A stretch of DNA of 64,000 nt from assembly GCA_014529385.2 (NCBI GenBank), contig CM043959.1, forward strand, positions 59,908,253-59,972,252, written 5' to 3'. The first letter of the stretch is position 1. Each line of letters opens with the position of its first letter. Source of the DNA: Adiantum capillus-veneris (lineage: Eukaryota > Streptophyta > Polypodiopsida > Polypodiales > Pteridaceae). Made by a program: the position numbers and the translations under genes. The notes below the pieces were generated by a model. That model did no database searches. It was not told the origin of the DNA and saw nothing but the letters and a program-made list of their open reading frames with translations. Below are positions 46,806-58,049 of the stretch, in pieces.

Positions 46806-49413
46806 ATTCACAAACTGGGATGGATAATGCTCCTATGGTTCAGTCAACAACTATAGAATCCATAGATTCTATGGTTTCTAAAGTGCCCAAGATGGATGAT
46901 ATTTCTATACTAGAGTCTAGTGTTGTGCAACTTGAGCAAGCTTTCAATAATGAGAACCAAGAAATCGATGCTTCAAAAATGCAACATACATCAAAAGAGA
47001 CTGAAAAGTCCACTCACGAGCTATTGCCAATTGGTACTACGTCATGTAGCGTAGATGTTGAGAAATCCATGCTTACAATTGTATTGGATTTAAATGGTCT
47101 ATTGTTGAAACGTTCCCCTCAACCATCCTCACACCACAACTCAGTGCAAATGGATTCAAAAAGATATATTATACTCAGGCCAGGTTGCATCCAATTCTTG
47201 AAGACTATTTTACAAAGGTTTAATGTTGCAATTTGGTCGACAGCTACTAGGAATAATGTGTATCAAATCCTTGCAGCACTAAACAACTTAGCTGAGGATA
47301 CATTGCCTTTCTTTGCAATTTGGTCACAAGATGTTTGCTACACCGCTCAAACTCAAAAATTGTTTAGACCCGACAATCCAAACGTTGAGGCAATGTTCAA
47401 GCCTCTAGCCAAAATTGCCATGGGGTTTGAATGTGATCCACAAAGAACAGTGCTTATTGATGACTCTCCTTACAAGGGATGTATTTCACCAGCAAACAAT
47501 TGAATTTTTCCACCACAATTTGATGCTGAGAAGATGGTTGACAATATGCTCTTGGAGGAGCTACTGCCATACTTGATTCAGCTTGATGAGAGAAGGGATG
47601 TGCGTGATTTAATTGCTTCTAATCGTTATGGACAACCTATAGTGACAAATGATAGTGAATACAAACAAATCATGGAGTATTGGAAGCAAAAAAATGATGT
47701 TTGGTGTTGGGTGAAGAGGGGGAGATCGACCGCTTAAAGTACTCAACATAAGCTTTCAAGCCATCACCATCAAACTGTCCACTTCTTCTTCCAATTTCCA
47801 AGCACACACACTCACCTAGACTATGACACACACACACACACACACACACAGAGTAAACAGAGAATTGATATAGACAAGCTTGTAAGGAGGTGTAAGAGAT
47901 GTGTAAGAGATGGGGACTAGATTAGAGAGTACACAGCAAAATAACCATAGCTTAAGAGAGTAGAGAAGAGAATCTGCAAGAGAAAGGCCTAAATCTAGCC
48001 CCAAACTCCACGGCACCTCTCTTGTGGAGTTGGTATTTAATATATTACTTTGAGTTTAAGGTGCCAAAAATTGAGGCCCCTCTTTTACAACCACTTTACT
48101 TTTGCAAATGAGTGAAGCTCATTAGTTCTTGCATGACCCATAAGGGGAGTTCCCACTACAACTATTTACAGAGCCATAGTGGCTTATTGAAATGATGTTC
48201 TAAGATACTGTGCAAATATAAAATGGCCAAGAATAATTGCCGTCGCCTCTTCATCAACTCCCCGCATTCCACTCTACAAAATCATCATCAACTCAATTAG
48301 TAAAATAAATAGACAGCACATAATTAACCATTACGCCCAGCTATCCCAATTGCAGTTAACCACTACAACAGGAGGGTGCCCAGTCTCGTAACATCCCTCC
48401 CAGATGTTACGAGACTGGGCACCCTCCTGTTATAGTGGTTAACTGCAATTGGGATAGCTGGGCGTAATGGTTAATTATGTGCTGTCTATTTATTTTACTA
48501 ATTGAGTTGATGATGATTTTGTAGAGTGGAATGCGGGGAGTTGATGAAGAGGCGACGGCAATTATTCTTGGCCATTTTATATTTGCACAGTATCTTAGAA
48601 CATCATTTCAATAAGCCACTATGGCTCTGTAAATAGTTGTAGTGGGAACTCCCCTTATGGGTCATGCAAGAACTAATGAGCTTCACTCATTTGCAAAAGT
48701 AAAGTGGTTGTAAAAGAGGGGCCTCAATTTTTGGCACCTTAAACTCAAAGTAATATATTAAATACCAACTCCACAAGAGAGGTGCCGTGGAGTTTGGGGC
48801 TAGATTTAGGCCTTTCTCTTGCAGATTCTCTTCTCTACTCTCTTAAGCTATGGTTATTTTGCTGTGTACTCTCTAATCTAGTCCCCATCTCTTACACATC
48901 TCTTACACCTCCTTACAAGCTTGTCTATATCAATTCTCTATTTACTGTGTGTGTGTGTGTGTGTCATAGTCTAGGTGAGTGTGTGTGCTTGGAAATTGGA
49001 AGAAGAAGTGGACAGTTTGATGGTGATGGCTTGAAAGCTTATGTTGAGTACTTTAAGCGGTCGATCTCCCCCTCTTCACCCAACAGGAGGGTGCCTAGTC
49101 TCGTAACATTTGGTCAGCTAAGGTGTTCTTTACAAGAAGAATACCACCTGCAAAAGGTGACAGAGATGAAACTATCATTGAAGATGCAAGTGACACAAGC
49201 CACCGCAATGAAATGAGAAGAGCCCAAATACAAGAGATCTTGGCAAAGGAGCGTACACCCATTGAAAGCATGAAGGCGTCACAATTGACCACTTTAGCTA
49301 GGCAATTGGGTTGTAACACAAAAGGAGTTTTAAGGGCAACCACAGCAAAGGCTTATATAAATAAGGTGAAAGCTGAGAACAATCTTCTAAGGCTGGATAG
49401 AAAGCAACCTTAA
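46806..49413 (+). pseudogene. FCP/HAD phosphatase-like exon with SAP-like tail, broken by a stop and a MITE insertion
   Basis: The exon begins after TTCTTAG with two leading bases, the same phase as the SET and second HAD exons. About 90 residues of Ser/Glu-rich linker precede a HAD domain: IVLDLNGLLLKR (motif I, DLN in place of DLD), FNVAIWSTATRNNV (motif II), LIDDSPYKG (motif IV). TGA at 47501-47503 interrupts it, and the same frame continues IFPPQFDAEKMVDNMLLEEL to W at 47704. There the 47705-49108 insertion begins. After it, coding resumes SAKVFFTRRIPPAKGDRDE and includes a SAP-like helix pair (IESMKASQLTTLARQLGC), ending TAA 49411. FCP-type enzymes remove phosphate from Ser in proteins such as the RNA polymerase II tail; substrate here is unknown. 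Confidence 0.75.
47705..49108. mobile_element. Two head-to-head MITE copies forming a 1.4-kb palindrome
   Basis: The arms of about 690-700 bp are near-identical inverses around a 7-nt loop at 48396-48402. The right copy has its own inverted termini, TGTTACGAGACT at about 48405 and AGTCTCGTAACA ending 49108. The left copy lacks the outer 23 bp, apparently lost between two TGTT repeats. Target duplication TTTGG flanks the pair (47700-47704, 49109-49113). Removing the pair rejoins the HAD exon in frame (NDVW-SAKVFF). The arms differ in dinucleotide repeat length and at least one base, so they are not one molecule folded back by error. Confidence 0.85.
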
Positions 49414-49507
49414 GGTACTAGTGACATGTCATATATTCTTGATACACATGCTTGAACACTCATGTGCATGGTATCTAACAAATATTTCTTTTTATTCCTT
49501 CTTGCAG

Positions 49508-49630
49508 GATCTTACAAAGGATACTACTAGATGGAGCTCAATCAATAGAGATTTTGATATTTTTGCTCAAAATAATGAAGCAGTCACCTACATTTTTTGT
49601 TTATCAATTTCTGGAGAGACTTTGTTTTAG
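49508..49630 (+). CDS. Possible small terminal exon
   Basis: After TTCTTGCAG the frame reads DLTKDTTRWSSINRDFDIFA to TAG at 49628-49630. The composition is protein-like, and a GTACTAG donor lies just past the HAD exon stop. The phase does not fit the HAD frame without a shift, so it may belong to a frameshifted C-terminus or to 3' UTR. Confidence 0.3.
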   Translation, partial: DLTKDTTRWSSINRDFDIFAQNNEAVTYIFCLSISGETLF

Positions 49631-49639
49631 TTTGTAATC

Positions 49640-50390
49640 ATCAAATGAAATGAAAAGTATCCTTCTTATTAAGATTGTTGATCTTTTTCTTGTTCAAACC
49701 TTTCAATTGTGATTTATAGTTTTGTTAGCATGAGATTGTGCTTTTTTAGTTTGAAAAAAACTGTCAAAGATCCAAGTCTTTTTGGCTTTACTTAAGTTAT
49801 TAATTGTGAAAGATCCAAGTCTTTTTGCTTTACTTAAGTTATTGATTGCCTATGTAATAGTCCTTAAAACAATATCGGATGGCTTTCTTGCTCCCATGTC
49901 TCACATTGGTCTTTAGGTAAGACAAGTGGTGACCTTGAAAGTATGGTCTCATATCTCAATCAAGTGAAGAGACATGAAGCTTAAATATCACTACTATGTA
50001 TCTAGTGTTAAACTCCATCGAGACAAAGACCAGATAGCCAAATTGCAGTCGAGTTTAAGTGAAAAATCCATTTGAGCTAAGGTAAAACTTATAGTGCCTC
50101 ATTTTTCTAGGATTCTACCCCATCAAGGAAGTTAGAATCTAGCACAAACCAATTAAGACTCTTTTGGAGCCTAGATAGGACAATTCGTGGAACTTATGAA
50201 ACTTATTATTGAGTTAGAGTCTAGTTTAGATAAGCAAAAGATCTTCAAACCAGCACTTGACTTTCTTACTATTCAATATTCAAAGTCCCTTGAGGCTAAC
50301 AAATTACATACCCACTTGTAACCTAACTAATGAGTAATTATATAGATCTAAGCAAGTATATATAATGAGTCTTCAAACTAATAATCCAAG
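49640..50390. other. AT-rich sequence, no gene
   Basis: Short direct repeats are present (a TGAAAGATCCAAGTCTTTTT phrase occurs twice near 49766 and 49806). A few diverged satellite phrases appear. No coding frame is supported. Confidence 0.45.
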
Positions 50391-53300
50391 GGAAGAGAGT
50401 AGCAAGGTCCACTACTTGTCCAAGCTCAGCTCTAGACAACATAGAAAGATGCTAGTTCTACTAATTGTCTAATTATAGGCATGGAGAAATGATAGAAGGT
50501 TGACCACTTGTCCAACCTATCATCTCTAGTAAGATGGGAGGTTTGGCCTTAAGATTCACCATGTAACCAACCTATACATCATTGTATTATGAAGAGTAAA
50601 AAAGCAAAGCTCCACCACTTGTCCAAGCTAGTTCTAAAATCCACATGGAGATAAGCAAGCTCCACCATTTGTCGAATCTCTCTTCCATTAAAACATGAAA
50701 AAACTCATCTATGTTGTACAGGGGGACTTTTTTCCAAGGTCCACCACTTGTCCAAGCTAGGATCCCTAGTAGCACGAGTGGTTTGGTCTCAAGATACACC
50801 ACTTGTACACTCTATGTCATTATATTAAGAAGAACTATGTATTAAGGTCCACCACTTGTCCAACCTATAAGGTTATATCTTAAATGGTATCCTTTCTCAC
50901 CACTTGAAATGCCCATGATATGTTTTACACGGGGGTTTCATTCCAAGGTCCACCACTTGTCCAAGCTAACTCTATTCAAACATAAAGAGAAGCAAAGGTC
51001 CACCACTTGTCCAAGCTAACTCTATTCAAACATAGAGAGAAGCAAAGGTTCACCACTTGTCAAAGCTAGGCTCCGTTGAAGTATGGAGAGAAGTAACCTC
51101 CATCATTTTTCCAAGATAGGTGCCATTCAAACATGGAAAGAATCAAGATCTACCATGTCTCCGAGATTCTAGGCTCCATTGAAACACCCTAAAACCATGA
51201 TATTTTGTACATGGGGTGTTTACATTCAAGGTCTACCACTTCTCTAACGTATTATACCTAGTAGCATGAGTGATTTCGTCTTAAGATTCACCACTTATCC
51301 ACTCTATGTCATTATATTAAGAATAACTGGGTGTTAAGGTCCACCACTTGTCCAACCTATAAGGGTATATCTTAAATGGTATCCTTCACCACTTGTCAAG
51401 GTCCATCACCACTTTTCCAACCTATAAGGTTATATCTTGAATGATATTTTTCCTCATCACTTGTAATTTCCATGCTATGTTTTACAAAGGGGTTTTGTTC
51501 CAAGACCCACCACTTGTCCAAGCTAACTCCATTAAAACATAGAGAGAAGCAAAGGTCCACCACTTGTCCAAGATAGGCTCCATTGAAACATGGAGAGAAG
51601 GATGATCCACCATTTCTCCAAGATAGGTTCCATTGAAACATTGAGAGAAGCAATCTCCACCATGTCTCCAAGCTAGGCTCCATTGAAATACCCTAAACCC
51701 ATAATTTTGTACATGAGGGGTTTACATTCAAGGTCCACCACTTGTCCAACTTATTATCCCTAGTAGCAAGAGTGGTTTGGTCTCAAGATTCACCACTTGT
51801 ACACTCTATGTCATTATATTAAGAAGAAATATGTGTTAAAGTCCACCACTTGTCCAGCCTATAAGGTTATATTTTAAATAGTATCCTTTCTCACCACTTG
51901 AAATGCCCATGATATGTTTTACATGGGGGTTTCATTCCAAGGTCCACCACTTGTCCAAGCTAACTCTATTAAAACATATAGAGAAAGAAAGGTCCACCAC
52001 TTGTCCAAGCTAGGCTCATTGAAACATGGAGAGAAGGAACCTCCACTGTTTCTCCTAGATAGGCTCCATTGAAACATGGAGAGAAATAAGCTCCACCATG
52101 CCTCCAAGTTGCTAGGCTCCATTGAAATACCCAATACCCATAATTTTTTGTACATGGGGGGTTTACATTCAAGGTTCACCACTTGTCCAACCTATTATCC
52201 CTAGTAGGTTTGGTCTCATGATTCACCACTTGTCCACTCTATGACATTATATTAAGAGGAATTAGGTGTTAAGGTCCACCACTTGTCCAACCTATAATGT
52301 TATAGCTTGAATGGTATTTTTTCTCACCACTTGTAATGCCCATGACATGATTTACATGGGGGTTTTGTTCCAAGGTACACCACTTGTCCAAGATAAATCT
52401 ATTGAAACATAGAGAGAAACAAAGGTCCACCACTTTTCCAAGCTAGGCTGCATTGAAACATGGACCTTAATACCAAATTATTTCTAGTAGCATGAGTGAT
52501 ATTTTGTACATGGGGCGTTTACATTCAAGGTCCACCACTTGTCCAACCTATTTCCCTAGTAGGTTTGGTCCCAATTTCACCACTTATCCACTCTATGTCA
52601 TTATATTAAGAATAATTGGGTGTTAAGGTCCACCACTTGTCCAACCTATAAGGTTATATATTGAATGGTATTTTTTCTCACCACTTGTAATGCCCATGAT
52701 ATGTTTTACATGGGGTTTTTGTTCCAAGGTCCACCACTTTTCCAAGATAACTCTATTCAAACATAGAGAGAAACAAAGGTCCACCACTTGTCCAAGCTAG
52801 GCTCCATTGAAACATGGAGAGAATGATGCTGCACCATTTATCCAAGATAGGCTGCATTGAAACATGGAGAGAAGCAAGCTTTACCATGTTTCCAAGCTAG
52901 GCTCCATTGAAACACTCTAGGGGGTTTTATTTCAAGGCCCACCACTTGTTTAACCTATTATCCCTAGTAGCATGAGTGGTTTGGTTTCAAGATTCACCAC
53001 TTGTACACTCTATGTCATTATATTGTGTTAAGGTCCACCACTTGTCCAACCTATAAGGTTATATCTTAAATGGTATCCTTTCTCGCCACTTGAAATGCCC
53101 ATGATATGTTTTACATGGGAGTTTCATTCCAAGATCCACCACTTGTCCAAGCTAACCATATTCAAACATAGAGAGAAACAAAGGTCCACGACTTGTCCAA
53201 GCTAGGCTCCATTGAAACATGGAGAGAAGGAACCTCCACCATTTCTCCTAGATAGGCTCCATTAAAACATGGAGAGAAGTAAGTTCCACCATGTCTCCAA

Positions 53301-54300
53301 GATGCTAGGCTCCATTGAAATACGCAAAACCCATGATATTTTGTACATGGGTGATTTACATTCAAGGTCAACCATTTCTCCAACCTATTATCCCTAGTAG
53401 GTTTGGTCTCACAATTCACCACTTTTCCACTATATGTCATTATAATAAGAGGAATTGGGTGCTAAGATCCACCACTTGTCCAGTCTATAAGGTTATACCT
53501 TGAATGGTATTTTTTCTCACCACTTGTAATGCCCATGACATGCTTTACATGGGGGTTTTGTTCCAAGGTTCACCACTTGTCCAAGAAAATTCTATTGAAA
53601 CATAGAGAGAAACAAAGGTCCACCACTTTTCCAAGCTAAGCTCCATTGAAACATGGACCTTAATACCAAATTATTCCTAGTAGCATGAGTAATATTTTGT
53701 ACATGGGGGGTTTGCATTCAAGGTCCACCACTTGTCCAACGTACTTTTCCTAGTAGGTTTGGTCGCAAGATTCACCACTTGTCCACTCTATGTCATTATA
53801 TTAATAATAATTGGGTGTTAAGGTCCACCACTTTTCCAACCTATAAGGTTATATATTGAATGGTATTTTTTCTCACCACTTGTAATGTCCATGATATGTT
53901 TTACATGGGGATTTTGTTCCAAGGTCCACCACTTGTCCAAGCTAAATCTGTTCAAACATAGAGAGAAACAAACGTGCACCACTTGTCCAAGGTAGGCTCC
54001 ATTGAAACATGGAGAGAATGATGCTCCACCATTTATCCAAGATAGACTCCATTGAAACATGGAGAGAAGTAAGCTCCACCATGTTTCCAAGATGCTAGAG
54101 TCCATTGAAATACCCAAAACCCCTGATACTTTGTACATGGGGGGTTTACATTCAAGGTCCACCACTTGTCCAACCTATTATCCCTAGTAGCATGAGTGGC
54201 TTGGTCTCACGATTCACCACTTGTCCACTCTATATCATTATATTAAGAAAAATTGGGTTTCCATATCTAAATGGATCTTTGCTTGGATAAGTGGTAGACC
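50390..54300 (-). repeat. Satellite array D (core motif, minus orientation)
   Basis: Reverse-complement copies of the core (AAGGTCCACCACTTGTCCAA) recur every 50-100 bp with the same linker phrases as array B, in units of about 430 bp (for example near 50,840, 51,340, 51,840, 52,270, 52,620, 53,030, 53,460 and 53,820). Orientation is opposite to arrays A-C. It would lie in the intron or spacer before the exon at 54596. Confidence 0.95.
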
Positions 54301-54595
54301 TTGAGACCTAAATACCCATTCTACACTAGAGCATTGGTTAAGCCTTATACACTTCAAGAATACCTTTAACAACAAGTAGTAGTTATTAGTTGACTTAAGT
54401 CTAGTTGAACTCCATGGTATTGAGACTAAGAGAGAGAGTAGCATAAAAAAGAGTCAGGATTTTAGTTTGACTTTCTTTCTATTAATGAGTAGATCATAGA
54501 TGGATTTTGGTATCTAATAAAACCTTAGGGTAGACAATGTAAAACTCATGTCTATTGTTGTGTTTGCATTAAGTGTTCTTGTTCTTTAATTTCAG

Positions 54596-55362
54596 AACCA
54601 TTACAGAAAAATGGATTGGCTATATGCTGGCATAAATTGAAGAAAACTATTGAATTACCCATCCAACCTCCTCCAAGACTTTGTCCAAGGAATGAATCAC
54701 CTCCTTATCACCTACCACTTGCTTTCAAGGACATCAAAAGAGTACTTATCTTGGATCTAGAGGGGTTACTTCTCAAGACAGTTGAAATGAAACATGGAGA
54801 TTCTATGCCATCCTGGGCTCAACACATGCGACTTGTGGAGGACAAAGATGAAGTTTATCATGTGGTGCGACCAGACGCACAAAGTTTTTTGGATTTTTGT
54901 GCTGAATACTTTGAGCTATGGATATGGAGTTGCTATAACTTAACAAGGGTGCAACGCATCACACAAAAGTGTTTTCCTGAGCAGTATACCAAGTTCAAGG
55001 TGTTTATGAGTAACAAAAATTGCCAAAATCCAAATATCATTTTAGGATTTACAAGGGTTTATCACAAAAATCTGAGTGATATTTGGAAGATATTTGAGGA
55101 TTTGGATGCAAACAATACCTTAATTTTTGATGACACTCCATATAGGGTGATGTGGAACATGCCAGGGACATATCTTATATTTCCAAAGATGTGGAGGCAA
55201 ACTTCCGAGCAACTTCAAAACTTCTTGCAGAGAACCATAATTCCATGGTTGGTAGGATGGTTGTATGCAAGAGATAAGAGAGTCTATACATACAACACAA
55301 TTGTAAATCAGTATAGTGATTCTGAGACAAATTATGTCCTTGGTGTGTACTTGTCAACATGA
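54596..55362 (+). CDS. Second FCP/HAD phosphatase-like terminal exon
   Basis: The exon follows TTTAATTTCAG with two leading bases and reads open to TGA at 55360-55362 (about 255 codons). HAD motifs: RVLILDLEGLLLK (motif I, DLE), VVRPDAQSFLDFCAEYFELWIWSC (read as VVRPDAQSFLDF and FELWIWSC; motif II), NNTLIFDDTPYR (motif IV). It is a diverged paralogue of the exon at 46806. Motif I keeps the nucleophile Asp but has Glu at the acid/base position, so activity is uncertain. The shared phase suggests it can serve as another alternative last exon of the upstream gene. No lesion seen. Confidence 0.7.
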
Positions 55363-56130
55363 AAGCATTGAATAAATATGGCTATAAGATGCTTTTTTTA
55401 TTCTAGTGTGTATCTTTCAACATTTGTATAATTTGATATAGTCTTTTTTTTTTTTTTTAAGGTGTGTCAATTTTATGAACACTTGAATGGAGTGCACCCT
55501 ACTCTAAGGGGACTTCAATGTACTATTGGAGTGCATCCTATTGTAAGGGGACTCTGATGTATTGCTAGAGTGCACCCAAATTTTTGGGGACTCATTTTTT
55601 ATTTGATTGGGGCCTATGTTGGGTCATATAGTAAAAGAAATTCATTTTTTGTCAATTCATATCGAGGTTGCATTTATTTGGAACTATGAAAGAATTGATG
55701 TTTGATGTCAAAATAAAACTTGTAAGTGTGGATCAGAGAATTCATGGACTTTAAATATGTGAGAGGGATCTTTTTCTTGGGCACAAATGTTAGCTTCAAG
55801 AATTTTGTCATTACATACTTTATGTAAAAGAGTTTTAGAACCTAAAAGACTTTGAAAACAAAACTATGGAATCTAAGTGCATGTATTCTTGAATGGCTTG
55901 AAAGTTGATGTATACATGCATGTCGCCTTGATGAAGATTTAGATCTGACAAGATGGAAAGATATAATTCTTGGACGTTACCTTTGTCAATTTGGTAATAA
56001 CATATTTAACTTTCTTTTAATATGGGTGGAAAATATATTATTATGTGCATTTGGAACCTAATTGCTTGACCTTCAAACCAAGATTCCTATGTTATTTTTT
56101 CATATACTTTTTTGTACTGAATTAAGATTG
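55363..56130. other. AT-rich sequence, no gene
   Basis: It contains a T-run at about 55446-55459 and two to three copies of a GGAGTGCACCCTACT/GAGTGCATCCTATT phrase with AAGGGGACT (55,480-55,590). No coding frame is supported. Confidence 0.45.
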
Positions 56131-57530
56131 TGGATGCAAGGTCCACCACTTGTTCAAGCTAGATCTAAGAAAGTATATATACTTAGTCTTCAAACTAGTA
56201 AACCAAGGGAAGAGAGAAGCAGGGTCCATCACTTGTCCAAGCTCATCTCTAGACAACATAGAGAGATGTTATGTCTACTAATTGTCCAATATAGTCATGG
56301 AGAAATGATAGAAGGTTGATCCACTTGTCCAACCTATCATCTCTAGTAAAATGGGAGGTTTGGCCTTAAGATTCACCATGTAACCAACATATACTTCATT
56401 GTATTATGAAGAGTAGAAAAGAAAAGCTCCACCACTTGTCTAAGGTAGTTCCAAAATCAACATGGAGAGAAGAAAGCTTCACCATTTGTCCAAGATAGGT
56501 TCCATTAAAACATGGAAAACCTCATATATGTTGTACATGGAAGCTTTTTTCCAAGGTCCACCACTTGTCCAAGCTAGGATCCATTAAAACATGGATAGAA
56601 ACAAGGCTCCACAACTCGTCCAACCTTTATAGCTGCGAAGTGTATCGGTTCTCTAAACTAAGCATGGAGCATGGGAAAATAATAGAAGGTCCACCATTTA
56701 TCCAATATATTATCTCTAATAGCATGGGAGGTTTGGTCTCAAGATTTAGGAATTGGCTGACCTGTATTTCATTGTATTATGATGAATTTGGTTTTAAAGT
56801 CAACTACTTATCCACGCTATAAGTTTATATCTTGAATGGTATTCCCTCCCATCACTTAGAAAACCAATGATATGTTGTACATGGGAGGGTTTGTTACAAG
56901 GTCCACCACTTGTCCAAGCTAGTTTCATTGAAACATGGATGAAGACAAGCTCCACCATTTGTTAAATCTAGACTCCATTGAAATCTAGAAAATCCATTCT
57001 ATGTTGTACATGGGGTTTTTGTTTTAAGGTCCAACACTTGTACAAGCTAAGATCCATTGAAACATGGAGTAGAGAAACACTCCACCACTTGTCCAAGCTA
57101 GGCAACATTGATAGTAGTTGGTTTATTTTGAAGATCCACCACGTGTCTAAGCTAACTCTATTGAAACATAGAGAGAAGCAAAGGTCCACCAACTGTTCAA
57201 GCTAGGCTCCATTGAAACATGGACAGAAGCAAGCTCCACCATTTCTCCAAGATAGACTCCATTGAAACATGGAGAGAATCAAAGGTCCACCATTTCTCCA
57301 AGCCAAGATCTAGTTGTCCAACCTATAAGGTTATATCTTAAATGGTAATCTTTCTAATCACTTGGAATACCCATGATATGTTTTACATGGGGGTTTTGTT
57401 CCAAGATCACCACTTGTCCAAGCTAACTCTATTGAAACATAGAGAGAAGCAAAGGTCCACATCTTGTCCAAGCTAGTCTCCATTGAAACAAGGAGAGAAG
57501 CAAGCTCCATCATTTCTCCAAGATAGGCTA
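56130..57530 (-). repeat. Satellite array E (core motif, minus orientation)
   Basis: Reverse-complement copies of the TTGGACAAGTGGTGGACCTT family with ATGTTTCAATGGAGCC-type phrases, more diverged than array D. It fades toward the right terminus, where one plus-orientation copy occurs near 57,750. Confidence 0.85.
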
Positions 57531-58029
57531 GCATGGATAAGTGCACCTTGAAACCAACCTTCCTATGAGGCAATAGAGCATATGCTACATATTTTATGTA
57601 TGCCCCATGCCTCAAATTAAGAAGTTGTAGATTAGAAGTGGACCTTGCTTAAATGTCACATGCAATAAATTAAGGAAAAATAGCCAAGTGGATTGTATTC
57701 CTCAATGGATCCTTGCTTTCACAAGTTGTGAACCTTGAGTCACTTTTACATTAACTTGGACAAGTGGTGGACCTAGAAACCAAGCTCTCCATGTTGAGAT
57801 AAGTTGTAGGTAGGACAGTAGAACATAGACAACGATAATGGATGCAATATACTCCTCTCCTAATAATCCAATTGATTGAAACCATGATATTTTAGTTGTT
57901 TTCATTGTGTATTGTATGTGCATAAAGTGGAATGAGACCTTAAGAAAACTCAAATTTTTGACAAAATCTCTATATTTTATACATGATATATTGAAAGTGT
58001 CCAACCTGGGAATTGGGATTTTCCCACTT
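57531..58029. other. Right subterminal region of the 35-kb element
   Basis: No gene. Just inside the right terminus lies GGGAATTGGGATTTTCCCAC, matching inverted motifs of the left subterminal region. The phrase TGTCCAACC from the satellite occurs at about 57997. Confidence 0.5.
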
Positions 58030-58045
58030 TACCTAATATGGTCTT
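58030..58045 (-). repeat. 35-kb element, right terminal inverted repeat
   Basis: TACCTAATATGGTCTT is the exact inverse of 22838-22853 and is followed by target duplication CTTA at 58046-58049. Confidence 0.9.
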
Positions 58046-58049
58046 CTTA

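Larger units (their letters stand above)
22838..58045. mobile_element. 35.2-kb DNA transposon with 16-bp inverted termini, 4-bp target duplication and cargo genes
   Basis: The left end AAGACCATATTAGGTA (22838-22853) is the exact inverse of the right end (58030-58045). CTTA flanks both sides (22834-22837, 58046-58049). Deleting the element plus one CTTA rejoins the gypsy codons as FEKLKSSLITTPIL, so this is a precise insertion. Contents are a decayed DUF7869-like transposase at the left (minus), a plus-strand ParB/methyltransferase-like gene with SET and HAD exons, and very large arrays of a TTGGACAAGTGGTGGACCTT motif family facing inward. Next to the termini lie AAGTGGGAAAA-type subterminal motifs. 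A 4-bp duplication is known for Sola, Ginger and Academ superfamilies; the assignment is open. Confidence 0.88.

Noticed and set aside
47705-49108. Assembly fold-back artefact as the cause of the palindrome
   Set aside because: The arms differ in dinucleotide repeat length and at least one base, the right copy has its own termini, and a 5-bp target duplication flanks the pair. Raw reads would settle it.
47816-49216. Identical predicted proteins on both strands (MPWSLGLDLGLSL...)
   Set aside because: They come from the two arms of the MITE palindrome and show no domain.
50587-57615. Minus-strand open frames with the same LDKWWT/SGGP wording
   Set aside because: Same satellite in reverse orientation; no start, splice or domain support.
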